A stretch of 14,571 nt of DNA from an uncultured bacterium (GCA_900314225.1 OMUM01000187.1:1-14571); one strand, 5' to 3'. Positions 1 through 6,968 are shown, counted from the stretch's first letter. Made by a program: numbers and translations. Notes: generated by a model from the sequence alone, not told the origin.

Positions 1-1019
1 CTAAGTTAAGTAAAAAAGAAAAAGAATTATCTGATAGAGACAAAGAAATAACTGACTTAAAAAACAAAATTCAATTAATGGAGAAGGAAGAAGAATTAAA
101 TTTACATAAAGCTATCAATGATAAAGAAAAAGAAATAGATAATTTGAATAATAAAATAGAAATTAATAAGAATGAATATTTATTAAAAGAGCAAAGCCTA
201 AAAGAAAGTTATGAAGAAAAAATAAAAAATAAAGATGAAATAATTGCTTATTATAAAGATTTTAAAGCAAGACAATCTACTAAAATGATTGGAGAGTCTC
301 TTGAAGTTCATTGTAATAATGAATTTAATAGAATTAGACCAATACTTAAAAATGCTTATTTTGAAAAAGATAATGATGCTAAAACTGGTTCTAAAGGAGA
401 TTTTATTTATCGTGAGTCTGATGATGATGGTACAGAGATTATTTCTATTATGTTTGAAATGAAAAATGAAGCTGATGAAACAGCAAGTAAACATAAGAAT
501 GAAGATTTCTTTAAAGAACTTGATAAAGATAGAAAAGAAAAGAATTGTGAGTATGCCGTACTTGTTTCTTTACTTGAAATAGATAACGATTATTATAATA
601 CGGGAATAGTTGATGTTAGTCATAAATATCCTAAAATGTATGTTATTAGACCACAATTTTTTATTCCTCTTATTACTCTTCTTAGAGGAGCAGCAATAAA
701 TTCTTTAAGTTATAAAAAAGAGTTAGAAGTAGTTCAAAATCAAAATATTGATATCTCTCATTTTGAAGAAAATATGAATAGCTTTAAAGAAGGGTTTGCA
801 AGAAATTATCGATTAGCATCAGACAAATTTAAAAAAGCTATTGATGAGATTGATAAGACAATAGATCACTTACAAAAAACCAAAGAAGCTCTCTTATCTA
901 GTGAAAATAACTTGCGTTTAGCAAATAATAAAGCAGAAGATTTAACTATAAAAAAACTTACTAATAATAGTCCAACAATGAAAAAAATGTTTTCCAATTT
1001 GCATGATAAAAATAATTAG
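1..1019 (+). CDS. DUF2130 family protein, 5'-truncated (coiled coil plus nuclease-like fold)
   Basis: The frame is open from base 3 to the TAG at 1017-1019, so the true start lies left of the window; about 338 residues are visible. The first ~90 visible residues are a Lys/Glu/Asn-rich coiled coil. The core then has a conserved GESLE segment, a GD pair (bases 396-401) and a hydrophobic strand ending in E-M-K (456-464), which fits the D...ExK pattern of PD-(D/E)xK nucleases. A segment with RPQFFIPLITLLR follows, then a second coiled coil and a basic tail. This architecture is that of DUF2130, whose biological role is not established; nuclease activity is inferred only from the D-ExK pattern. 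The stop codon lies inside the CIRCE operator of the next gene. The ATG at 78 is internal, because the coiled coil continues upstream of it. Confidence 0.85.
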   Translation, partial: KLSKKEKELSDRDKEITDLKNKIQLMEKEEELNLHKAINDKEKEIDNLNNKIEINKNEYLLKEQSLKESYEEKIKNKDEIIAYYKDFKARQSTKMIGESLEVHCNNEFNRIRPILKNAYFEKDNDAKTGSKGDFIYRESDDDGTEIISIMFEMKNEADETASKHKNEDFFKELDKDRKEKNCEYAVLVSLLEIDNDYYNTGIVDVSHKYPKMYVIRPQFFIPLITLLRGAAINSLSYKKELEVVQNQNIDISHFEENMNSFKEGFARNYRLASDKFKKAIDEIDKTIDHLQKTKEALLSSENNLRLANNKAEDLTIKKLTNNSPTMKKMFSNLHDKNN

Positions 1020-1042
1020 CACTTTAACTTGACAAGTGCTAA
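1016..1042. promoter_or_regulatory. CIRCE element (HrcA heat-shock operator)
   Basis: A perfect 9-N9-9 inverted repeat, TTAGCACTT (1016-1024), spacer 1025-1033, AAGTGCTAA (1034-1042). It differs from the CIRCE consensus TTAGCACTC-N9-GAGTGCTAA by one compensated base pair next to the spacer. It overlaps a -35 hexamer and precedes an hsp20 gene, as expected for HrcA repression relieved by heat or misfolded protein. The hrcA gene is not in this window. Confidence 0.9.
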
Positions 1043-1057
1043 AAATAGTGTTAACAT
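1029..1057 (+). promoter_or_regulatory. sigma-A promoter of hsp20, overlapped by CIRCE
   Basis: A consensus -35 TTGACA (1029-1034), a 17-base spacer and a -10 TAACAT (1052-1057, 4/6). The -35 sits in the spacer and right arm of the CIRCE, so bound HrcA would block polymerase. Predicted start of transcription is near 1064, giving a leader of about 70 nt. A second, weaker candidate is the extended -10 TGATATGAT at 1104-1112, which has no good -35. Confidence 0.7.
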
Positions 1058-1136
1058 TAATCATGTAAGGAAGATAATTCCTGGTATTAATTAGTTTAAT
1101 AATTGATATGATATTATTGAAAGGAAGATGATAATT

Positions 1137-1556
1137 ATGACATTAATGCCTAGAAAAGATAGCCTAGATTTATTTGATGATATATTTGGAGGAAATTTCT
1201 TAAGTAAGTTTGATACTAATATGATGAGAACAGATATTAGAGAAAATGATAATAGTTATGTAATAGATGTTGATTTACCTGGATATGATAAAAATAATAT
1301 TAAAGTAGACGTTACTGATGGATACTTAAATATTAGTGCCAAGATGAACAATGAACAAGATGATTCTGAAAAAGGTAAATATGTAAGACGTGAAAGATAT
1401 TATGGAGAATGCTCTAGAAGTTTTTATATCGGTGATGATATTAAAACAGATGATGTTAAAGCCTCATTTAAAAATGGTATCTTAAGTTTAAATATTCCAA
1501 AGAAAACTGAAGAAGAAAAAGAATCCGAAAAGAATTATATTTCAATTGAAGATTAA
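1137..1556 (+). CDS. hsp20: Small heat-shock protein, Hsp20/alpha-crystallin family
   Basis: ATP-independent holdase chaperone that binds unfolding proteins in the cytoplasm. From ATG 1137 it is 139 residues, a normal length for bacterial Hsp20. After a short N-terminal arm (LFDDIFGG) comes the alpha-crystallin domain, opening with DVDLPGYDKNNIKVDV and closing with the characteristic A-x-x-x-N-G-I-L-x-L-x-I-P-K strand, then a charged tail with an I-x-I (ISI) motif near the C-terminus. The start at 1137 is preferred over the in-frame ATG 1128, because AAGGAAG at 1121-1127 would leave no spacing for 1128. It stands alone between a CIRCE promoter and a terminator, so it is probably a monocistronic HrcA-controlled gene. 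Confidence 0.93.
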   Translation: MTLMPRKDSLDLFDDIFGGNFLSKFDTNMMRTDIRENDNSYVIDVDLPGYDKNNIKVDVTDGYLNISAKMNNEQDDSEKGKYVRRERYYGECSRSFYIGDDIKTDDVKASFKNGILSLNIPKKTEEEKESEKNYISIED

Positions 1557-1562
1557 TTAAAT

Positions 1563-1588
1563 GCAAACACCATTGTTTGCTTTTTTTT
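1563..1588 (+). terminator. Rho-independent terminator after hsp20
   Basis: Perfect 7-bp stem GCAAACA (1563-1569) / TGTTTGC (1574-1580) with a 4-base loop, followed directly by eight T (1581-1588). It lies 6 bases after the hsp20 stop. Confidence 0.9.
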
Positions 1589-1604
1589 AGTTTTATGCTA
1601 TAAT
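1577..1604 (+). promoter_or_regulatory. Promoter for the transglutaminase-like gene and rluD
   Basis: Consensus -10 TATAAT (1599-1604) with an extended TGC just before it (1596-1598). A weak -35 TTGCTT (1577-1582) lies 16 bases upstream, partly made of the preceding terminator stem and T-tract. Predicted transcription start is near 1611, which places the ATG at 1605 outside the transcript and supports the GTG start at 1632. Confidence 0.75.
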
Positions 1605-1631
1605 ATGCCATACATTAAGGGGGTTACTATA

Positions 1632-2444
1632 GTGGATAGATATTATATTGAAGAATATAATTTATTAGAAATACTAGATGACGAAATTAATAAGTATGGA
1701 TCTAATTGGACATCAAAAGAAAAAGCAGATTATATTTATATTAGAATGTGCCAATTATTTAATTATGATGAAAGATGGAGATATACCAAAAACATTGAAT
1801 TACGTAATAAAATCTTTGATAAATATCTTGATATTACTAAAGTTGACACAAAGAAAGTAGTTTGTAGTAGTTTCACTAATGCTTTTGCCGACGTAGTTAA
1901 CACTTTATTGGTTGGAAATAAAGATTTTGATTGTGTCTTAACCTATGGAGAAGAATCTCATATGTATTCTAGTGCATTTCTTAGTGGTACTATTTGTACA
2001 TATGATCCTATATTTTTTACTGATGATTTTCTTAATTCTAAAAAGAATTTACCTATTAAAGGAATAAAAATAAATAATACTGATGATTGGAAAGAAGAAA
2101 TAGTTCAAGAGAAAAGTTTTAGAAAAATCGGCTATTCTAATAATGGTTTAAAGAAACTAAAAAACATCAGAGAAAATGCTCTTAATAATAGTTCTAATAA
2201 TGAAGAATTTTTTGACTATTTAATTAAAAACCTAGATTTTAGTGACTTAGGTATATATGAATCAAATAATTTACTTAATATGCAAGCTAAGATTCAATAT
2301 AATAAAAACTTTAATAATTTAGGAATAAATTTTGATCATTTTGAAACAAGTGATAATGAAATTATTTATAGATATAGTTATAATAATAAAGATAGATATG
2401 AGATGCATGAAGATAAAGGTAAAGTAAAAGTTCTTAAATTATGA
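1632..2444 (+). CDS. Transglutaminase-like (papain-fold) protein, function unknown
   Basis: A 270-residue protein with no signal peptide or clear membrane segment, so probably cytoplasmic. Start GTG 1632 is chosen because AAGGGGG (1617-1623) lies 8 bases upstream and the promoter -10 ends at 1604; the in-frame ATG 1605 would precede transcription. The central part carries an ordered Cys-His-Asp set: C78 in VVCSSFTNAF, H110 in ESHMYSSAF and D125 in CTYDPI. This is the pattern of transglutaminase-like cysteine peptidases, where the Cys begins a helix and His and Asp lie on adjacent strands. Substrate and reaction cannot be read from the sequence. Beyond residue ~150 it is Asn/Lys-rich and unrecognised. 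It ends in TGA and is followed 21 bases later by rluD, probably in one transcript. Family assignment rests on the triad and spacing only. Confidence 0.6.
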   Translation: MDRYYIEEYNLLEILDDEINKYGSNWTSKEKADYIYIRMCQLFNYDERWRYTKNIELRNKIFDKYLDITKVDTKKVVCSSFTNAFADVVNTLLVGNKDFDCVLTYGEESHMYSSAFLSGTICTYDPIFFTDDFLNSKKNLPIKGIKINNTDDWKEEIVQEKSFRKIGYSNNGLKKLKNIRENALNNSSNNEEFFDYLIKNLDFSDLGIYESNNLLNMQAKIQYNKNFNNLGINFDHFETSDNEIIYRYSYNNKDRYEMHEDKGKVKVLKL

Positions 2445-2465
2445 TAAAATATAGTAGGTGATTTC

Positions 2466-3362
2466 ATGATAAAAGTAGAAAGTGAAGAAAAAATTAGAAT
2501 AGATAATTATTTAACTAATAAATTAGATTTATCTAGGAGTAAAATTCAAAAATTAATTAAAGATGGAAATATTTTAGTTAATGATAAAGCAGTAAATAGT
2601 AATTATAAAGTTAAATTAGGCGATTTAATTGATATTTACTATGAAGAAGAACCAACAGATATCATTGGTGAAGATATTCCCTTGGATATCATTTATGAAG
2701 ATAATGATTTATTAGTTATTAATAAAAAAAGTGGCATGGTAGTTCATCCTGCTCCGGGACATTATTCTGGAACTCTTGTTAATGCTTTAATTTATAGATA
2801 TAATTTAAAAAGTGGCGAATCTTTTAGACCAGGTATTGTTCATAGACTTGATAAAGATACCAGTGGCTTAATGTTAGTAGCAAAAAATGAAAAAACTCAT
2901 GAAAAACTTGCTAATATGATTAGTAAGAAAGAAGTAGAAAGAATTTATCTAGCAATAGTAGATGGACTAATAAAAAATGATTCTGGTACTATCGATGCTC
3001 CTATAGGTAGAGACATCAACAATAGACAAAAAATGGCAGTCACAGATATAAATGGTAAAAATTCAATTACACACTTCAAAGTATTAGAAAGATTTAAAAA
3101 TAATACATTAATTGAATGCAAACTAGATACAGGTAGAACTCATCAAATAAGAGTACATATGTCATTTATCGGTTATCCAGTTAATAATGATTCTTTATAC
3201 GGAAAAGGCAAATGTACAAGCTTTGGACAAATGTTACACTCATATAAAATAAAATTCAAACATCCAACTACTGGACAAGAATTGTCCTTTAAAGTTGAAC
3301 CACCAAAAGAATTTCTAAATAAATTAAATAGTTTAAGAGAAGAAAATAAGACTGAAAATTAA
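2466..3362 (+). CDS. rluD: Ribosomal large subunit pseudouridine synthase, RluD/RluA family
   Basis: Isomerises uridines to pseudouridine in 23S rRNA. The 298 residues have the standard RluD layout: an N-terminal S4 RNA-binding domain (about residues 6-60, with LSRSKIQKLIKDGNI and a valine-asparagine-glycine-like turn), then the synthase domain starting near NDLLVINKKSGMVVHPAPGH. The catalytic motif HRLDKDTSG has its Asp at residue 129, and GRTHQIRVHM is the conserved C-terminal motif. Start ATG 2466 follows an AGGTGA site. Length is normal. It could be one of several RluD-like paralogues (for example YlyB-type), so the exact uridine targets are uncertain. It converges on the minus-strand MraZ-like gene with only 10 bases between stops. 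Confidence 0.93.
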   Translation: MIKVESEEKIRIDNYLTNKLDLSRSKIQKLIKDGNILVNDKAVNSNYKVKLGDLIDIYYEEEPTDIIGEDIPLDIIYEDNDLLVINKKSGMVVHPAPGHYSGTLVNALIYRYNLKSGESFRPGIVHRLDKDTSGLMLVAKNEKTHEKLANMISKKEVERIYLAIVDGLIKNDSGTIDAPIGRDINNRQKMAVTDINGKNSITHFKVLERFKNNTLIECKLDTGRTHQIRVHMSFIGYPVNNDSLYGKGKCTSFGQMLHSYKIKFKHPTTGQELSFKVEPPKEFLNKLNSLREENKTEN

Positions 3363-3378
3363 ATTTTCAGTCTTATTT
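3344..3378. terminator. Bidirectional terminator between rluD and the MraZ-like gene
   Basis: A 17-base perfect inverted repeat (3344-3360 and 3362-3378) around a single central base. The core arms contain AAGACTGAAAATT and its complement, with an A-rich left edge and T-rich right edge, so each strand gives a hairpin followed by a short U-rich run. The rluD stop (3360-3362) is at its centre and the minus-strand stop (3373-3375) lies in the right arm. Confidence 0.85.
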
Positions 3379-3831
3379 AGTATAAACTTTTACTTTATCA
3401 TAGATACTAAAGTCACTAGGATTTTTATCATATATTAATAATGAATCGCCTGTTCCAACTAAGTTATATTGTTTGTTAGCTTCTAAATTTGCTTTAGATA
3501 TATTAATTCTTCCAGCATTATCAACTCTAACTGAATTAGTACTAGAATATAATAGGTTATATAAATCTAATATCTTTTTTTTATTATTTCTTAATACATT
3601 TATCCTTTGATTTGTACAATTTGTATCATCTAAAATTAATTGTGTCGTCTCTTGCATAGAATTAAGTAAACTTTTCATATTTTTTTCATTATAAACCCTA
3701 ATAGAACCATCTTCTACAACATAATATAATATTTCATGTGGTTCAACGAAAGTAAATTTAGGTAATACTAATCTTCCTTTAGCGTCAATATGTCTTATAT
3801 CATTCCCAAAAATTGGTTTTTCTCCAAACAT
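3373..3831 (-). CDS. MraZ-like / AbrB-fold DNA-binding protein outside the dcw cluster
   Basis: A 152-residue protein with two swapped-hairpin half-sites, the MraZ layout: HIDAKGRLVLP near residues 14-24 and RVDNAGRINI near 101-110. MraZ is a cytoplasmic, ring-forming DNA-binding protein that controls cell division and wall genes. Here, however, there is no mraW (rsmH), ftsL or other dcw gene beside it, the inter-repeat segment is long and Asn-rich, and the C-terminus is divergent, so a specialised paralogue is likely. Start ATG at 3829-3831 has AAGGGGG 10 bases upstream and its own strong promoter. I see no obvious direct repeats of an MraZ box ahead of it. It may instead be a generic SpoVT/AbrB-type regulator. 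Confidence 0.65.
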   Translation of the reverse strand: MFGEKPIFGNDIRHIDAKGRLVLPKFTFVEPHEILYYVVEDGSIRVYNEKNMKSLLNSMQETTQLILDDTNCTNQRINVLRNNKKKILDLYNLLYSSTNSVRVDNAGRINISKANLEANKQYNLVGTGDSLLIYDKNPSDFSIYDKVKVYTK

Positions 3832-3861
3832 TTATACTTTACCCCCTTTTTGATGTTACAT

Positions 3862-3890
3862 ATTATATCATAAATATATAATATTTTCAA
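3862..3890 (-). promoter_or_regulatory. Strong promoter of the MraZ-like gene
   Basis: Reading the minus strand: -35 TTGAAA (3885-3890, 5/6), a 17-base spacer, an extended TGA, and consensus -10 TATAAT (3862-3867). Transcription would begin near 3855. The -35 abuts the stop codon of the upstream tspO gene, so the MraZ-like gene has its own promoter even if tspO reads through. Confidence 0.85.
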
Positions 3891-4349
3891 TTAAATATTT
3901 AATAGATATATAGTCAAAGATAAAATAGTAGCAAACAAACTTAACAATATATATAAATCTAATAAATTTTTCTTTTTATTTTGTAATAAAGAGGTTTCTT
4001 CATATAAAAATAAAGCTGATATAAAAGTTCCTAAACATGAAATAAATCCTAAGAAATTATTTTTTAAAATAAAAAATAGTATTGTAAAACTTTGATTAAA
4101 TAAATAATTTATTAATAGAGTTATTTTATATGATTTTGGTATTTCTCTAAATTTATAATTAGTAACAATAAAGTATATTGTTAAAGCTATTAATAGATAT
4201 GTAATAGTCCAAAAAATACCATAAAAATAACTTGGAGGTGTAAAAAAAGGTACTTTTATCCTATTAAAATAACTATAATCTATTGGAATAAAATAAGAAA
4301 AAAGCCAAGGTATTAAACATAATAAATATATAACAAAGTTTTTAAACAC
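3891..4349 (-). CDS. tspO: TspO/MBR family membrane protein (tryptophan-rich sensory protein)
   Basis: A 152-residue protein of five hydrophobic segments, the size and topology of bacterial TspO, a membrane protein that binds porphyrins and related ligands. The family landmark after helix 1 is present: VPFFTPPSYFYGIFWTITY matches the PxFTPPxxxxxxxWTxxY signature. The third segment NYLFNQSFTILFF corresponds to the LNxxWxxxFF motif, although the usual Trp is absent. Start is GTG 4347-4349: AGGGAG lies 8 bases upstream and the codon immediately before it is TAA, so no longer in-frame start exists. Its ligand and physiological role are not deducible. It reads in the same direction as the MraZ-like gene 59 bases downstream. 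Confidence 0.85.
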   Translation of the reverse strand: MFKNFVIYLLCLIPWLFSYFIPIDYSYFNRIKVPFFTPPSYFYGIFWTITYLLIALTIYFIVTNYKFREIPKSYKITLLINYLFNQSFTILFFILKNNFLGFISCLGTFISALFLYEETSLLQNKKKNLLDLYILLSLFATILSLTIYLLNI

Positions 4350-4370
4350 TTAATCATCTCCCTAATAATT

Positions 4371-4400
4371 ATTTTATGTTTTTTAATTTTTAATATTCAA
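4371..4400 (-). promoter_or_regulatory. Possible tspO promoter
   Basis: On the minus strand, -35 TTGAAT (4395-4400, 4/6), an 18-base spacer and -10 TAAAAT (4371-4376, 5/6). The leader would be only about 15 nt. The surrounding 4350-4530 stretch is so AT-rich that chance matches are common. Confidence 0.35.
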
Positions 4401-4540
4401 AATTATCCCATAAATATAAAATATAATTTATATAGACTAGAAATTTATTATAAAAGATTATATAATAAAGTAGATTTATTTTGACTTTATATCTTTGAAT
4501 ATAATGTTAGATAAGAAATTATATTTATATATTTGTTTGT

Positions 4541-4549
4541 TGATATAAT
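4541..4549 (+). promoter_or_regulatory. Extended -10 ahead of the rhomboid gene
   Basis: TGATATAAT with consensus -10 at 4544-4549 and no recognisable -35. Transcription would start almost at the Shine-Dalgarno site (4556-4561). A second TATAAT at 4500-4505 is an alternative that would give a leader of about 57 nt. Which is used cannot be decided by eye. Confidence 0.4.
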
Positions 4550-4568
4550 AATTTTGGGAGGAAATTTA

Positions 4569-5729
4569 ATGAAAGAAGAAATAATGATGGATGATAAAAA
4601 CATTATTATTATGAAATTATTACATTATTTTATTACAGAAAAAAATTACAATCCAATAATTTTACAAGGCGTTGATAATGAAATATGGTTGGAAAATATA
4701 AATTCAGAATGTGAAATTGTAAGAATTGTTTCTGGAAATATATATAATGATGAACAATATGATTTTGATGTATTTAAAACAAAACGTATTTTAAAAAAAA
4801 TAAAAAAGAAAACATTATCTTTGAATATGAATGTTTTTAGTATATTTTTAAATATGAGTGATAATGTTACCAGACAAATAGATAATAATCCTAAACTTTT
4901 AGGGATTAATATTAAAGATGAAGATGATATCAAAAAGAATAAAATATTAAAAAATATTTTCCCAGATTTACCTAAAAAAATGAAATATAGTGAAGAGGGG
5001 GTTGAATTATTTATGAAAATTACCAACGATATTAATAAGCATAATAAGGAAGATGCTAAAAAATTAGATAATGTATTTAAAAATAAAACACCATATATTA
5101 CTTATTTTTTAATTGCTGTTAATATAATATTTTATCTTGTTCCTACACTTATGGGTAGTGATACTTATAAATATATTATAGATACATTCTGCATTCATGG
5201 TCCAAGTATTAGAGCAGGACAATATTATAGATTGTTAACTGGAATATTCTTACATGCTGACTTGATTCATTTATTTTGTAATTGCTATGCTTTATATGTT
5301 ATAGGTCCACAAATTGAAAGCTTCTTTGGAAGAATTAAATATATAATTATTTATTTATTCTCTGGATTAACAGGAGCATTATTATCAATAACATTAAGTG
5401 GAAGTACCGGCGCTATTGGAGCAAGTGGAGCAATTTTTGGTTTAATGGGAGCATTGCTTTATTTTGGTTATTATTACCGAGTTTATTTAGGAAATGTTGT
5501 AAAAACACAAATTATTCCAATTATACTTCTAAATTTATTTATTGGTTTTGTTTCACCAGGAATTGATAATTTTGGTCACATTGGTGGATTAATAGGTGGA
5601 GCATTAATAGCCATGGCTCTAGGTGTAAAAGATAAATCAAGCAAATTTGAAGAAATCAATGGTTGGGTTATTTGCCTTATATTTTTAGCATTCTTATTAT
5701 ATATGGGCTTAATATTTGCAGGCAGGTAG
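4569..5729 (+). CDS. Rhomboid family intramembrane serine protease (GluP-like)
   Basis: Cleaves transmembrane helices inside the membrane. The 386 residues comprise a ~170-residue soluble N-terminal region followed by a six-to-seven-helix rhomboid core, an arrangement like Bacillus GluP/YqgP but without its C-terminal TPR part. In the core, HADLIHLFCNCYALY supplies the HxxxHxxxN motif, GASGAIFG holds the catalytic serine (S286), and NFGHIGGLIGG holds the catalytic histidine (H337), so it should be active. Start ATG 4569 is chosen because GGGAGG (4556-4561) precedes it; the in-frame TTG 4533 has no ribosome site. A gene for an unknown protein follows after 12 bases and is probably co-expressed. 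Substrate is unknown. Confidence 0.92.
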   Translation: MKEEIMMDDKNIIIMKLLHYFITEKNYNPIILQGVDNEIWLENINSECEIVRIVSGNIYNDEQYDFDVFKTKRILKKIKKKTLSLNMNVFSIFLNMSDNVTRQIDNNPKLLGINIKDEDDIKKNKILKNIFPDLPKKMKYSEEGVELFMKITNDINKHNKEDAKKLDNVFKNKTPYITYFLIAVNIIFYLVPTLMGSDTYKYIIDTFCIHGPSIRAGQYYRLLTGIFLHADLIHLFCNCYALYVIGPQIESFFGRIKYIIIYLFSGLTGALLSITLSGSTGAIGASGAIFGLMGALLYFGYYYRVYLGNVVKTQIIPIILLNLFIGFVSPGIDNFGHIGGLIGGALIAMALGVKDKSSKFEEINGWVICLIFLAFLLYMGLIFAGR

Positions 5730-5741
5730 GTGGAAATTTAA

Positions 5742-6968
5742 ATGATTGATAATAAAACAAGATATATTAATGACAGACTTAATTATATAAGAAATCGTAT
5801 AAACTCGACTGTAAAAGGTATGAACTATGAAAAATGCTACGAAATTGATATCAAAATAAAAAAACAACTAGAAAAGATCTATGATGAAAAGCAAAAAAAT
5901 GAAAAAAAAGATCTGCTTTTTTATCAAAGTGTAAATAGTAAAGAAGAAAAAGAGTTAGAATTTTTAATTTTATATTATTATGCTTTATATAATGATAATT
6001 TGACTTTTTTTAAAAAATTAATAAAAGAAAAATACAATTTTCATAGCAATTTATATAATTTAAATTTATTTATTCTAGATAAAAGATTAATTAGTGCATT
6101 AAGTGAAGATGAGTTAATTAAATTATTAAAAGAATATCCACAAGAATTAAAAATGTTTTACATGCGATTAACTTATGCTAAGAAAACAAGTATAATTAAT
6201 AAAAAAGAATTATTACAAGAATATAATGAATTAGAAAAGCAATTATTATTTTCAAAATATTTATCCACTGATGATCTAAAAGTAATAAATAATAAATTAA
6301 GTAAAATATCATCAATGCTCAATAACAAATTAGATTACAAATATAATGAAGAAGAAATAAAAAAATATCTTAGAGACTTTGCTTATATTGTAAATCACAA
6401 TCCAAATATATTTCATACACATGATAATGAATCACAAAATTTAACAAGTTTAGTTACACCAAAATCTATAGATATTTTTGGTTGTGATGGTTTAATTAAT
6501 TTAAATGACAATCAAAAAATAATGATTGATAGGAACTATTATCATAAATGCAATAATTGTTATAATAGATTAAAAGAAATATTTACTAAATATCCAAATT
6601 ATCATTCTAATTTAATTTTTTCAGATGAATTTTTAAATAATTTTACCAATGAAGAAATTGTTAATCTTAACCCTGATTTGGAAAAACTATTTAGAAAAGC
6701 TGATGAAAATGGCAGTATCTCTAAAGTTAAAATATTACTTGATAATGGTTTTGATTACAATTTGCTTGATGAAGCTTTACTTAGAACATTAAAAGTAGAT
6801 GAATTATTTAACTTATTTGACAAGTCTAAAAATAAAATAAGAAAGTTATTGCAATATAAAAGAAGACTATCAAAACTATCTGATGAAAGAGAAACTATAA
6901 ATTCTAAAATTAAAAAAATTGCTATAAAAGATATAAATAAACAAGATATAGTAAGAAAAGTACGATAA
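5742..6968 (+). CDS. Unrecognised 408-residue helical protein, partner gene of the rhomboid
   Basis: I do not recognise a family. The protein is rich in Lys, Asn, Leu, Ile and Tyr, has no signal peptide or transmembrane segment, and is predicted by eye to be mostly alpha-helical. The first ~90 residues and residues ~170-205 look like charged coiled coil. A single CNNC (C270, C273) is present, too little for a zinc site alone. Residues ~321-345 contain VKILLDNGFDYNLLDEALL, which resembles one degenerate ankyrin-type helix pair (compare VKLLLDNGADVN), but no repeat series is evident. Start ATG 5742 follows TAGGTGG with good spacing. It lies 12 bases after the rhomboid gene and before the separate ireB promoter, so it belongs to the rhomboid transcript. 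Confidence 0.8.
   Translation: MIDNKTRYINDRLNYIRNRINSTVKGMNYEKCYEIDIKIKKQLEKIYDEKQKNEKKDLLFYQSVNSKEEKELEFLILYYYALYNDNLTFFKKLIKEKYNFHSNLYNLNLFILDKRLISALSEDELIKLLKEYPQELKMFYMRLTYAKKTSIINKKELLQEYNELEKQLLFSKYLSTDDLKVINNKLSKISSMLNNKLDYKYNEEEIKKYLRDFAYIVNHNPNIFHTHDNESQNLTSLVTPKSIDIFGCDGLINLNDNQKIMIDRNYYHKCNNCYNRLKEIFTKYPNYHSNLIFSDEFLNNFTNEEIVNLNPDLEKLFRKADENGSISKVKILLDNGFDYNLLDEALLRTLKVDELFNLFDKSKNKIRKLLQYKRRLSKLSDERETINSKIKKIAIKDINKQDIVRKVR

Noticed and set aside
1605..1631. ATG 1605 as start of the transglutaminase-like gene
   Set aside because: It directly follows the -10 (1599-1604), upstream of the predicted transcript start, and has no ribosome site; GTG 1632 has AAGGGGG at proper spacing.
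2442..2450. Extended -10 TGATAAAAT as a separate rluD promoter
   Set aside because: No -35, and the leader would be about 9 nt, starting within the ribosome site; co-transcription with the upstream gene is simpler.
4481..4505. TTGACT...TATAAT as a promoter for the rhomboid gene
   Set aside because: The spacer is 13 bases, too short for sigma-A.
4350..4532. AT-rich intergenic stretch as a possible origin or RNA gene
   Set aside because: It is only about 180 bases between divergent genes, with no DnaA-box series, no iterons and no stable hairpin; promoters explain it well enough.
4533..4568. TTG 4533 as start of the rhomboid gene
   Set aside because: No Shine-Dalgarno before it, and the -10 and the GGGAGG site both lie inside the extra segment.
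4646..5026. Open frame of 126 codons on the minus strand
   Set aside because: It is antisense to the rhomboid gene, has no ribosome site, and its Phe/Ile/Ser-rich product is the mirror of an AT-rich coding strand. The same holds for minus-strand frames at 198-494, 7163-7360, 7365-7613, 7862-8224 and 14114-14296.
6702..6780. Ankyrin repeat in the 408-residue unknown protein
   Set aside because: Only one weak match is visible and ankyrin folds need several consecutive repeats.
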